A program made the position numbers and the translations under genes. 13,091 nucleotides of DNA from Patescibacteria group bacterium. Its GTDB lineage: Bacteria; Patescibacteriota; WWE3; UBA101185; UBA10185. The stretch's first letter is position 1, and each line of letters opens with the position of its first letter. The notes under the pieces are model-generated. The model had not been told where the DNA came from. It ran no database searches and was given only the letters and a program-made list of their open reading frames with translations. The stretch spans positions 1 through 13,091 of the forward strand of contig JAGPFW010000018.1 of NCBI GenBank assembly GCA_018056275.1, written 5' to 3'. Below, piece by piece: positions 1-6,234 of this stretch.

Positions 1-46
1 GTGCGAGCGAAACGATTGGAGCGATTGGGAAAAATTTAAGCTTTAA

Positions 47-79
47 GGTGGCGCATTTTGCTTTGCAAAACACCCCACC
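47..79. other. Imperfect hairpin, 15-nt arms
   Basis: The arms GGTGGCGCATTTTGC (47-61) and GCAAAACACCCCACC (65-79) face each other across a TTT loop. Twelve of the 15 positions pair, with three mismatches in the middle. The left arm could instead pair through GGTGGCG with CGCCACC at 113-119, so two folds compete. No T-run follows, so it is not a standard intrinsic terminator. It may be part of a structured RNA, a repeat unit, or chance. Confidence 0.4.
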
Positions 80-156
80 CAAATCCGCCTCGCCTGAGTT
101 GAAGCGAAGCCCCGCCACCCTGCTTGTTCAGATTAGATCGCTAAAGAAAGGTTTTG

Positions 157-176
157 TTTTCCTTTTAGAAGGAAAA
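157..176. other. Short AT-rich hairpin
   Basis: TTTTCCTT and AAGGAAAA form a perfect 8-bp stem around a TTAG loop. The low GC content makes it weak. It lies about 136 bases beyond the 3' end of the minus-strand tRNA-Ser, with A and T tracts on its sides, so it might act as a weak terminator. Chance is equally likely. Confidence 0.25.
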
Positions 177-311
177 ATCGGGTGAGCGCAAATAAAAAAT
201 TTTAAACAAAACTTTTCTTTGGCGGAGTGGGGAAAATCATTCATAATTTTGCTCAAAAAATGTTTGAACTCTGTCCAGAAAACACCGCTAATTTTCACAA
301 AAAGTGATAAC

Positions 312-402
312 TGGCGGAGGGGATGGGATTTGAACCCATGTGCAACATTCGTCACGCTTGGTTTTCGAGACCAGCCCGTTATGACCACTTCGGTACCCCT
401 CC
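312..402 (-). tRNA. tRNA-Ser (anticodon CGA)
   Basis: Read on the minus strand, this folds as a class II tRNA. The acceptor GGAGGGG pairs with CCCCTCC, the D-arm ends are CCG/CGG, and the anticodon loop CTCGAAA gives anticodon CGA, which reads UCG. A long variable arm with a GTGAC/GTTGC stem marks serine, and the T-arm is ATGGG-TTCAAAT-CCCAT. The discriminator is G and the 3' CCA is encoded (312-314). The top pair of the anticodon stem is a C-A mismatch, the only irregularity. It lies 48 bases downstream of tRNA-Ile and may share its transcript. Confidence 0.95.
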
Positions 403-450
403 TTATGAAGCGGATCTCTTCTGAATTAAAAATACAGCAATAAATTTTTT

Positions 451-527
451 TGGTGGGCGTTCCTGGGCTCGAACCAGGGACCGATCGTGTATAAGACGAT
501 TGCTCTAACCAACTGAGCTAAACGCCC
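451..527 (-). tRNA. tRNA-Ile (anticodon UAU)
   Basis: On the minus strand this is a full class I cloverleaf. The acceptor GGGCGTT pairs with AACGCCC, the D-arm is TAGCTCAGTTGGTTAGAGC, and the perfect anticodon stem ATCGT/ACGAT encloses the loop CTTATAC, so the anticodon is UAU. Discriminator A73 and an encoded CCA (451-453) are present. Pairs C4-G69, U12-A23 and C29-G41 match known isoleucine identity elements of E. coli tRNA-Ile, which supports isoleucine charging. Most bacteria read AUA with a CAU tRNA modified to lysidine by TilS, so this is unusual. Possible upstream promoter elements are TTGATA (minus, 562-567) and TAATAA (minus, 537-542), but the 19-base spacer is long. Confidence 0.96.
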
Positions 528-632
528 AAAACTTATTTATTACCTATAAGCAAAAGAATTTTATCAAAACCCATATGAATAATCTACCTCACGCTGTAAC
601 TAAGACACCTTAGACTGGTCAGAACCTTTAGC

Positions 633-1037
633 TCATTTCACCTTCAAAAAATCGGTCTCAAAAGTTCTCCCATCCTCTGTTTGCGTTACAAATTTAACAA
701 AATGAGTTTTATTAGGCAAAATTCGATCTATTTGTATAGTTGTTCTTTCTAGAATCTTTCCTTCCAAGTTCTTTTTATTTGTAGCCAAGGGATGAGTGCC
801 ATATAAGATATACCCAGTCACGGGAACTTTTGAGCTAAACTCCAGATTCAGTACTGTACCGCCTTCCGTTTTTTTTGCGGAAAAATCCTTTATGGGAGTC
901 CAGTTTTTAGCATGCAAATAGATTCCAAAAAGAATAATTATGGTTAAAGAAGTTGCTGACAAAAAGGCTGTTAAAATAGAAAATTTCTTTGCGGTTTTCT
1001 CTATCTTATTTTGTTCTTTCTTAGATTTTTTCCACAT
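633..1037 (-). CDS. Small membrane-anchored protein with Fn3-like domain
   Basis: This is a 134-residue protein. A lysine-rich cytoplasmic N-terminus (residues 1-19) leads into one hydrophobic segment (about 20-42), then a domain of roughly 75 residues placed outside the membrane. The pattern there (ILYGTHP, then ILPNKTHFVKFVTQTEDG) resembles fibronectin type III-like or purple acid phosphatase N-terminal-like beta-sandwiches, where a leucine-proline turn precedes the F strand. That fold call is inference from the pattern. The gene lies 15 bases after the HPF stop codon on the same strand and is probably co-transcribed with it. There is no Shine-Dalgarno before the ATG. The stop is TGA. I recognise no specific family and assign no function. 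Confidence 0.75.
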   Translation of the reverse strand: MWKKSKKEQNKIEKTAKKFSILTAFLSATSLTIIILFGIYLHAKNWTPIKDFSAKKTEGGTVLNLEFSSKVPVTGYILYGTHPLATNKKNLEGKILERTTIQIDRILPNKTHFVKFVTQTEDGRTFETDFLKVK

Positions 1038-1052
1038 ATCTATTAAATAATT

Positions 1053-1424
1053 TTACTCTGTGTCTAGAATTCCTAATTCCTCTAAGCCCTGTGTCGACTT
1101 TAGTTCTCTTTGTTTCTCCCAATTTCTTTCGGGTGCATCGCGATCTTTTTCCAATTGACGTTCAATTTCCTCCACTGCTCTTATTATTGCAGTCTCTAGT
1201 AAAAACTCTTTTTCCTGTGCAAAATAACTTTTTCCCTTTGCAACAAGCTCTATTTTTGCCTTAAAGGCATCTTCTTGTGAGGCTTTGTTAAGCACAATTC
1301 TTGCGGTTACTTCGTCTTGTGGAAAGTGGGCAAAAAACCTTTTTAATTTTGAAACTTTGTCCTCTGCCAAGTTTTGCATGCTTTTGGTGAGTTCTATATT
1401 ATCTGAGGAGATTTGATATTGCAT
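1053..1424 (-). CDS. hpf: Ribosome hibernation promoting factor (HPF/RaiA family)
   Basis: This 123-residue protein is a short-form ribosome-associated inhibitor. The family binds the 30S decoding region in stationary phase or starvation and blocks or protects idle ribosomes. The order fits the beta-alpha-beta-beta-beta-alpha fold: a first strand with NIELTKSMQ opening helix 1 (about 9-29), then strands around ARIVLNKA, FKAKIELVAKG and KSYFAQEKE, then helix 2 (about 75-95, with AVEEIERQLEKDRD). A charged tail follows. It lacks the C-terminal dimerisation domain of long HPF, so I cannot say whether it dimerises ribosomes. It starts a new transcription unit: an extended -10 sits 6 bases before its ATG, after the suf operon ends at 1487. 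Confidence 0.92.
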   Translation of the reverse strand: MQYQISSDNIELTKSMQNLAEDKVSKLKRFFAHFPQDEVTARIVLNKASQEDAFKAKIELVAKGKSYFAQEKEFLLETAIIRAVEEIERQLEKDRDAPERNWEKQRELKSTQGLEELGILDTE

Positions 1425-1430
1425 GCTTTA

Positions 1431-1439
1431 ATTTTAGCA
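1431..1439 (-). promoter_or_regulatory. Extended -10 promoter element of hpf
   Basis: On the minus strand the sequence is TGCTAAAAT, which fits the extended -10 pattern TGnTAnAAT. Six bases separate it from the hpf ATG, so transcription starting about 7 bases downstream would begin at the start codon itself and give a leaderless message. No good -35 lies at the normal distance, as is usual for extended -10 promoters. The start site is inferred. Confidence 0.55.
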
Positions 1440-1486
1440 AAGTTTTGGGGCAAAGAATTTAGGTGGTGTTAAGAGCTGCGTGTCTG

Positions 1487-1711
1487 TTAGAATTCACAAT
1501 GGGCTTCTTGTGTTGTTATAGCTTTTACGGGGCAATTTTGCATAGCCTTTATCACCTGTTCCTTTTTTTCATTCCCTGTTAAAGGAAGTTTTACATTTCT
1601 TTTCAATTGGGATACCCCTTGTTCATTTATTTCAAAAATTTCAGGGGCCACTATTTTACAAGCGCCGCATCCAATACATGAATTTATGTCTATCTTTATT
1701 TCCTTAATCAT
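1487..1711 (-). CDS. Single-cluster [4Fe-4S] ferredoxin
   Basis: This is a 74-residue small electron carrier. Cysteines 12, 15 and 18 form CIGCGAC and the fourth ligand is C60 in NCP, the standard set for one [4Fe-4S] cluster. The second cluster of bacterial 2[4Fe-4S] ferredoxins is missing, and the APEIFEI segment after the first motif is typical of monocluster ferredoxins. An extra C72 near the end lies outside the motif. It is the last gene of the suf operon, with its start overlapping the end of the DUF1858 gene by 8 bases. That suggests it either feeds electrons to cluster assembly or is a client made together with the machinery. There is no Shine-Dalgarno; translation probably relies on coupling. 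Confidence 0.92.
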   Translation of the reverse strand: MIKEIKIDINSCIGCGACKIVAPEIFEINEQGVSQLKRNVKLPLTGNEKKEQVIKAMQNCPVKAITTQEAHCEF

Positions 1712-1970
1712 CGGAAGGAATTTCTGTGTCGCTGTCTTCGGCTCCGTCTTCGCTTAATTCTGCGCTTTCGTTAACAACCAAGTTTAAATCCTCAACTAAA
1801 GCGGTTATGTCTTCATCACTTATGCCGTGTGAGGTGGCTCCTTGTTCAATGGAATCAAAATTAGCAGCCATGCACCCAACACAATGTAACCCATATTCAA
1901 CAAAAACTTCAGCTGTTTGAGGGAATTTATTTAATAATTCGGCTATGTTTGTTTCCTTAGTTATTTTCAT
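1704..1970 (-). CDS. DUF1858-type redox-disulfide protein
   Basis: This is an 88-residue protein. Residues 1-63 match the DUF1858 domain (hybrid-cluster-protein-associated disulfide domain, also found at the N-terminus of ScdA/RIC-type proteins): TNIAELLNKFPQTAEVFVEYGLHCVGC, with the CxxC pair C30/C33. A highly acidic tail (about 64-88) follows and is unusual for the family. I chose the ATG at 1968-1970 because it leaves 5 bases after the sufU stop and starts where the domain starts; a longer frame to 2033 would overlap sufU and adds no conserved residues. The role is not established. Its place in the suf operon suggests redox or iron-sulfur handling near the assembly scaffold. Confidence 0.88.
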   Translation of the reverse strand: MKITKETNIAELLNKFPQTAEVFVEYGLHCVGCMAANFDSIEQGATSHGISDEDITALVEDLNLVVNESAELSEDGAEDSDTEIPSDD

Positions 1971-1975
1971 GTTGT

Positions 1976-2347
1976 TTACGATGAAACATTTATCAAGGCT
2001 TTTTGCAAGGCTTTTAGTGCAAGTGTAGCACATTTAATCCTTCCCATGCTTACATTTATTCCTAGAATTTCCAAAAGCTGTTTCTGTGTAATTTTCCGTG
2101 CTTCTGCAACGGTTTTCCCTTCAATAAAACTCAGAAGCTTTTCCGAAGAAAGTATACTAATCGCGCAAGCTGCTCCGTCAAATTTTGCTTCTTTTATAAC
2201 CCCATCTTCAATTTTGAGTTGCAAGTTTATATTATCTCCACAAATTGGGTTTTGTTCTTGTACTTTGGAAGTGGCATTTGCTATGTGTCCTTTATGTTTG
2301 GGATTTTTGTATAGCTCTTTTAGCTCTTCTTGGTATATTGGATCCAT
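1976..2347 (-). CDS. sufU: SufU, sulfur acceptor for SufS
   Basis: This is a 123-residue IscU/SufU-fold protein. In Gram-positive-type SUF systems SufU takes the persulfide sulfur from SufS and passes it on to SufBCD. The conserved ligand set is complete: C36 and D38 in NPICGD, C61 in GAACAIS, and C106 in GRIKCATLALKAL, which would bind zinc at the SufS interface. It is shorter than B. subtilis SufU (about 147 residues), and the IscU chaperone motif LPPVK is absent, so SufU fits better than IscU. It lies 15 bases after sufS, consistent with its partner role. No Shine-Dalgarno is seen before the ATG. Confidence 0.95.
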   Translation of the reverse strand: MDPIYQEELKELYKNPKHKGHIANATSKVQEQNPICGDNINLQLKIEDGVIKEAKFDGAACAISILSSEKLLSFIEGKTVAEARKITQKQLLEILGINVSMGRIKCATLALKALQKALINVSS

Positions 2348-2362
2348 ATTTAAGGTTAATTT

Positions 2363-3586
2363 TTACAAAAGTATTTTTAGGCCTTCTTTTAAGCTTTCTA
2401 CAAAATAATCTACCTCTTCCAATGTGTTGTATATATAAAAACTTGCCCTTGTTGAAGCGGGAATATTAAGCGCATTGTGTAAAGGCATTGTACAGTGTTG
2501 TCCCGCTCTTACAGCTATTCCCTTTGTGTTAAGTATTGCGGCAATATCATGCGGATGCGCGTTTTTAATAGTAAAAGAAACAAGTCCTGTACGTTTTGCT
2601 GGGTCTTTTGGTCCTAATATGTCAAGATTTGGAATTTTTTCAAGCTTTTCTATTGCATGTTTAGCAAGTTCTTGGGAGTGTTTTTGTACATTTTCCATAC
2701 CGATTTTACTTAAATAGCCACACGCTTTGGCTAGACCTATTGCCCCTGCTACATTAGGTGTTCCCGCCTCAAATTTTGCAGGTAAATCTGCCCAAGTGCT
2801 TCCTTCATTACTTACTTGAGAAATCATTCCTCCACCAAAATCAAAGGGTTCTAATGTTTTTAAGTGTTCCTTTTTTGCCCACAAAACACCAATTCCCATA
2901 GGCCCTAGCATTTTATGTCCAGAAAAAGCCAAAAAATCGCAACCTAGCTTTTGTACATCCACAGGAAAGTGTGGCACAGATTGCGCTCCGTCTACCACAA
3001 TTAACACTTTCTCATTATGGGATTTTACTTTTTTAGAGATTTCCATTATGGGAAATATTGTCCCCAAAACATTTGAGGCGTGCAAAAGCGCTACCACTTT
3101 GGTTTTAGAATTTATCATTGATATTAGCTCTTCCATTGGGAATTCCTCTTTCTTTGAGGCGTCTAAAACCCTTAATTTTCCGCCCTTTAGGTTACAAAGA
3201 TTTTGCCAAGGAACAAAATTACTATGATGCTCAGCCGAAGTTACTATTACTTCTTCCCCAGGCTGAATTTTGGTAAAAAGGCTTTGAGCCATACCATTTA
3301 TTCCATCGGTTGTGCCTTTTGTAAAAACAATCTCATCGCTACTTTTTGCGTTAACAAAATCTGCGATTACTTTTCTCGAATCCTCAAACATCTTGGTTGC
3401 CTCTTCGCTGAGTTCATGAATGCCTCTGTGCACATTGGAATTGTGCGTTTTATAATAATCGGATACAGCGTCAATAACTTGGTTTGGTTTTTGTGTGGTA
3501 GCCCCATTATCAAAATAAACCAAAGGGTAACCATTTATTTTTCTTTCCAGGATAGGAAAGTCTTTTCTAATTTCATTTGTATTCAT
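2363..3586 (-). CDS. sufS: Cysteine desulfurase SufS
   Basis: This 407-residue PLP enzyme converts L-cysteine to L-alanine and leaves a persulfide on its active-site cysteine. Length and motifs fit group II desulfurases: HH at 120-121 in TSAEHHSN (stacks on PLP), D199 and Q202 in VVDGAQS (cofactor nitrogen and oxygen), K225 in FSGHKMLGP (Schiff base), and R360 with the persulfide C365 in RAGQHC. The usual RxGHHC is RAGQHC here, a mild variant. The gene lies 3 bases after sufD and 15 before sufU, so donor and acceptor are made together. No SufE is seen in the window. Confidence 0.97.
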   Translation of the reverse strand: MNTNEIRKDFPILERKINGYPLVYFDNGATTQKPNQVIDAVSDYYKTHNSNVHRGIHELSEEATKMFEDSRKVIADFVNAKSSDEIVFTKGTTDGINGMAQSLFTKIQPGEEVIVTSAEHHSNFVPWQNLCNLKGGKLRVLDASKKEEFPMEELISMINSKTKVVALLHASNVLGTIFPIMEISKKVKSHNEKVLIVVDGAQSVPHFPVDVQKLGCDFLAFSGHKMLGPMGIGVLWAKKEHLKTLEPFDFGGGMISQVSNEGSTWADLPAKFEAGTPNVAGAIGLAKACGYLSKIGMENVQKHSQELAKHAIEKLEKIPNLDILGPKDPAKRTGLVSFTIKNAHPHDIAAILNTKGIAVRAGQHCTMPLHNALNIPASTRASFYIYNTLEEVDYFVESLKEGLKILL

Positions 3587-3589
3587 TTT

Positions 3590-4165
3590 TTATAACCCCA
3601 ATTCTTTTAGAATTTTTTCTTGTTCTATCTCGCTTGTGGTAGTTTCCAGCAAAAAAGCTTTCTTTAATATTCCTTTGCCCTCTTCTAAGTAGATTCCTCG
3701 ATTCTCCAGATACTTTAGATGATCTCTATTCAAGTTTGTAATAATTGCTTTATGTGTGGCCATAGCGGATTTACTGCTTATTTGCAAATTAGGCTTTGTT
3801 TTCCATAAAGCATTTCTTCCTGTTATTAAAGCCTTTGTCTCTAATACACCCGAAGATTCTCCAGCTTCTGAAGCGATGCTTATATTACCACAAAAGTTAA
3901 ATTTCGCCTCTTCCTCAAGGATAATTCTTGAAATTAATGTTGATTTAGTATTTTTTGCCTTGTGTTTTATTATAATCTCTAGTTCCAAATCTAGGTTTTT
4001 TAATATATCCGCATAAACTACATCCAGGGAAATCCCTTGCTTTAAAAGTAAAAACTGTATGCCAATTTTTTTATTGTTTTTGTAGTACGGGTCACGGATA
4101 ATTCTGAAAGAGGAATTCTCAAAAACCTTGATTTGTAAGTCTCTATTGAGATGAATATACTTCAT
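3590..4165 (-). CDS. sufD: SufD-like subunit, strongly shortened
   Basis: This 191-residue protein is the partner of SufB in the SufBC2D scaffold. It has the C-terminal SufBD signature: KTKPNLQISSKSAMATHKA, then HLKYLENRGI. H138 in ATHKA corresponds to the conserved H360 of E. coli SufD, needed for cluster building. Usual SufD proteins have about 420 residues, so most of the N-terminal helical part and about half of the beta-helix are missing. The frame is intact and coupled on both sides (4-base overlap with sufB, 3-base gap to sufS), so this looks like a reduced functional protein and not a pseudogene. Whether it forms the normal heterodimer cannot be told from sequence. Confidence 0.88.
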   Translation of the reverse strand: MKYIHLNRDLQIKVFENSSFRIIRDPYYKNNKKIGIQFLLLKQGISLDVVYADILKNLDLELEIIIKHKAKNTKSTLISRIILEEEAKFNFCGNISIASEAGESSGVLETKALITGRNALWKTKPNLQISSKSAMATHKAIITNLNRDHLKYLENRGIYLEEGKGILKKAFLLETTTSEIEQEKILKELGL

Positions 4166-5466
4166 AATAATTTATTGAACTCCAAAGCGTATTCAATGGG
4201 CAATTCCCTGATAACTTCTTCCAAAAAACCTTTAATAATAAGATTCAATGCCTCTTGTTCTTCTAACCCACGTCCTCTTAAATATGCCAGATTCTCCTCC
4301 TCTAATTTTGTTGCTGAGGCCTCATGAGTTACCACTGCGCTTGGTTCGCGCACTTCTAAAAATGGAAGACTATCTGTTATTGCTGGTTCTTCCCTAATTA
4401 TGCTGTCACATTGGATGTGTGCTCGAGCTCCTAAGGCGCCTACATCTATTTTCAAATCCCCTTGAAACACACTCTTTCCTCCAGGATTAACCAAAGTTTT
4501 AGAAATAACTTTGGATGTAGTACCCACCCCTTTGTGAATCATTCTGGCCCCAGCAAAAATCTCCTGTCCTTGCCCGCAAACCCCAACCGAAAGCATTTCC
4601 CCATGAGATCTTGCCCCTTCCAGGTAACAAGCTGGGTACTTCATAGTAACTTTTGAGCCTAGATTCCCATCAACCCAATACATTTTTCCTGCCTCTTTAA
4701 CTAAAGATTTTTTTGTGACCAAGTTGTAAACATCCTTAGACCAATTCTGTACCGTTGTGTACCTGACGGAAGCTCCCTTTTCAACAAAAACTTCTACTAC
4801 TCCTGCGTGCAAGGCATTTTGTGAATACATTGGAGCGGTGCAACCTTCCATATAGTGCACAGAGCTTCCCTCGTCAGCAATAATCAATGTCCGCTCAAAT
4901 TGACCTAACCTTGGAGTTCCCATTTGGAAATATGCTTGTAAAGGTAAATCTACTTTTACACCTTTTGGTACATACAAGAAAGATCCTCCAGACCAAAAAG
5001 CGCTATTCAGAGCAGAAAACTTGTTGTCCTCAACTTTAACCAAAGACCCAAAGTATTTTTTAAATAAATCCTCGTGCTCTTTTAGTCCAATTTCAATGTT
5101 TGTAAAAATCACACCTTTTTCCTCTAGCTGCCTTTTTAAAGATCCATAAATTGCTTCTGAATCAAATTGTGCCTCCACCCCCGCTAAAAATTTTTTTTCC
5201 GCTTCAGGGATCCCCAATTTATCATAAGTATCCTTAATTTCTTTAGGAACTTCTTTCCATGTTCGTTTCTTTGTAGCTCCCGGATTCACATAGTAATCAA
5301 TTTTTTCAAAATCTAAATCACTCAAATTTGCGCCATATCTTGGTACTTCCAATTCATAAAATTTTTCTAAAGCTTTAAGTCTGAAATCTAGCATCCAATA
5401 GGGTTCTCCTTTTTGGCACGAAATTTTCTTTATGGTACTTCTGGAAAGTGAATTAAAAGCTTTCAT
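4162..5466 (-). CDS. sufB: SufB, Fe-S scaffold subunit
   Basis: This 434-residue protein is the main scaffold of the SufBCD complex, where iron and sulfur are assembled. It opens with the typical KKISCQKGEPYWMLDFRL segment. The key residues are kept: C353 in IQCDS matches E. coli C405 (sulfur entry) and E382 in THEAS matches E434. The end, ELPIEYALEFNKLL, is the usual C-terminal helix that contacts SufC. I chose the ATG at 5464-5466. A TTG 15 bases further out (5479-5481) would add five residues with no conserved content. A weak AAAAGGG lies just before the ATG. The start overlaps sufC by 14 bases and the TGA stop overlaps the sufD ATG by 4. Confidence 0.96.
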   Translation of the reverse strand: MKAFNSLSRSTIKKISCQKGEPYWMLDFRLKALEKFYELEVPRYGANLSDLDFEKIDYYVNPGATKKRTWKEVPKEIKDTYDKLGIPEAEKKFLAGVEAQFDSEAIYGSLKRQLEEKGVIFTNIEIGLKEHEDLFKKYFGSLVKVEDNKFSALNSAFWSGGSFLYVPKGVKVDLPLQAYFQMGTPRLGQFERTLIIADEGSSVHYMEGCTAPMYSQNALHAGVVEVFVEKGASVRYTTVQNWSKDVYNLVTKKSLVKEAGKMYWVDGNLGSKVTMKYPACYLEGARSHGEMLSVGVCGQGQEIFAGARMIHKGVGTTSKVISKTLVNPGGKSVFQGDLKIDVGALGARAHIQCDSIIREEPAITDSLPFLEVREPSAVVTHEASATKLEEENLAYLRGRGLEEQEALNLIIKGFLEEVIRELPIEYALEFNKLL

Positions 5467-6211
5467 AGCCCTTTTCTTCAAGTAGGTTTAATAGTTCATT
5501 TTTTTCTTTTAATAATTCCGTTTTTTTTATTATCTGTCCAGATTTCATGATAAAGATCTCATCGGCTGGGATTTTTTTAGCCAAATTTAAATTATGGGTT
5601 ATAAAAAATAGCGTTGCCTCTGTTTGTTCTTTGTATTCAAGTAGAACTTTAAGAATAGTTTTTAAGCTGTCTATGTCAACTCCGCTATCAATTTCATCAA
5701 GAATGACAAATTTAGGTTTCAAAAGCAAAATCTGCAGAATCTCCATTTTCTTTCTTTCGCCACCCGAAAAACCTACATTAAAATTGCGCGCCTTTATTTC
5801 TTGTGGGAGACCTATTTTTTCCAAATTCTCATTTAAAATCCTATCGAATTCCCTGATAGAGGTATCATTACCCGAATGTTTTGTAAAAACTAAGTGTAAG
5901 AAAGAGAAGATATTAAGTCCTGTAATTTCAGGAGGGGATTGATATGCAAGAAAGATACCCATTTGACTCTTTTCCGACGGGCTTAACCCTAGTAAGTCGG
6001 TATTGTTTATTCGGGCTTGTGTTGCGCAAATTCTTAGTGAATTGTCTTTGTCCTCTTTTAAGGTACCCGCTATAAAATTCGCCAAGGTACTTTTTCCCGA
6101 TCCATTAGGTCCCAGTAGTAAATAAATCTTGTTTAAAAGAATCTCTAGATGAGGAATCTCTATTATTGGAATTTTATCAGTTCTTATTGAGAGTCCGTCG
6201 ATTGTTATCAT
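5453..6211 (-). CDS. sufC: SufC, ATPase of the SufBCD complex
   Basis: This 252-residue ABC-type ATPase is soluble and drives shape changes in SufBD during cluster assembly. Motifs in order: Walker A GPNGSGKS (34-41), Q-loop Q91 in AYQSPPEI, signature FSGGERKKMEIL (148-159), Walker B VILDE (169-173) followed by the SufC-typical DSGVDID, and H-loop H206 in ITHNL. The N-terminal 30 residues are more divergent than usual. It is the first suf gene and starts 23 bases after the stop of the large secreted-protein gene. AGGGAG lies about 11 bases before the ATG, one of the few Shine-Dalgarno-like sites in the window. I see no clear promoter in the gap, so co-transcription with the upstream gene is possible. 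Confidence 0.96.
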   Translation of the reverse strand: MITIDGLSIRTDKIPIIEIPHLEILLNKIYLLLGPNGSGKSTLANFIAGTLKEDKDNSLRICATQARINNTDLLGLSPSEKSQMGIFLAYQSPPEITGLNIFSFLHLVFTKHSGNDTSIREFDRILNENLEKIGLPQEIKARNFNVGFSGGERKKMEILQILLLKPKFVILDEIDSGVDIDSLKTILKVLLEYKEQTEATLFFITHNLNLAKKIPADEIFIMKSGQIIKKTELLKEKNELLNLLEEKGYESF

Positions 6212-6234
6212 TAGTATTGAATCTCCCTATCTCG

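Larger units (their letters stand above)
1..311. other. Left-edge stretch with no supportable gene
   Basis: No convincing gene is visible here. Plus frame 3 stays open from base 3 to the TGA at 183-185 (about 60 codons, no ATG), so it could be the tail of a gene entering from the left. The translation is low in complexity and matches no family I recognise. Bases 1-120 are richer in G and C than the flanking DNA and hold an imperfect hairpin (47-79). A second, AT-rich hairpin lies at 157-176. Bases 186-311 look like plain AT-rich spacer downstream of the minus-strand tRNA-Ser. Confidence 0.5.

Noticed and set aside
128..388. Minus-strand open frame of 86 codons at the left edge, and the plus-strand frame at 219-443
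   Set aside because: Both run through tRNA-Ser and have no recognisable protein features; the tRNA explains the sequence.
600..613. Small hairpin CTAAG-ACAC-CTTAG after the Fn3-like gene
   Set aside because: A 5-bp stem without a following T-run is not enough for a terminator.
1971..2033. Longer N-terminus for the DUF1858 protein with a CxxC-like MCYTC
   Set aside because: It lies inside the sufU coding region and the conserved domain starts at the internal ATG at 1970.
3203..3595. Plus-strand frames opposite sufS, sufB and sufC (for example 3203-3595 and 5547-5942)
   Set aside because: They are antisense to strongly conserved suf genes and show no motifs of their own.
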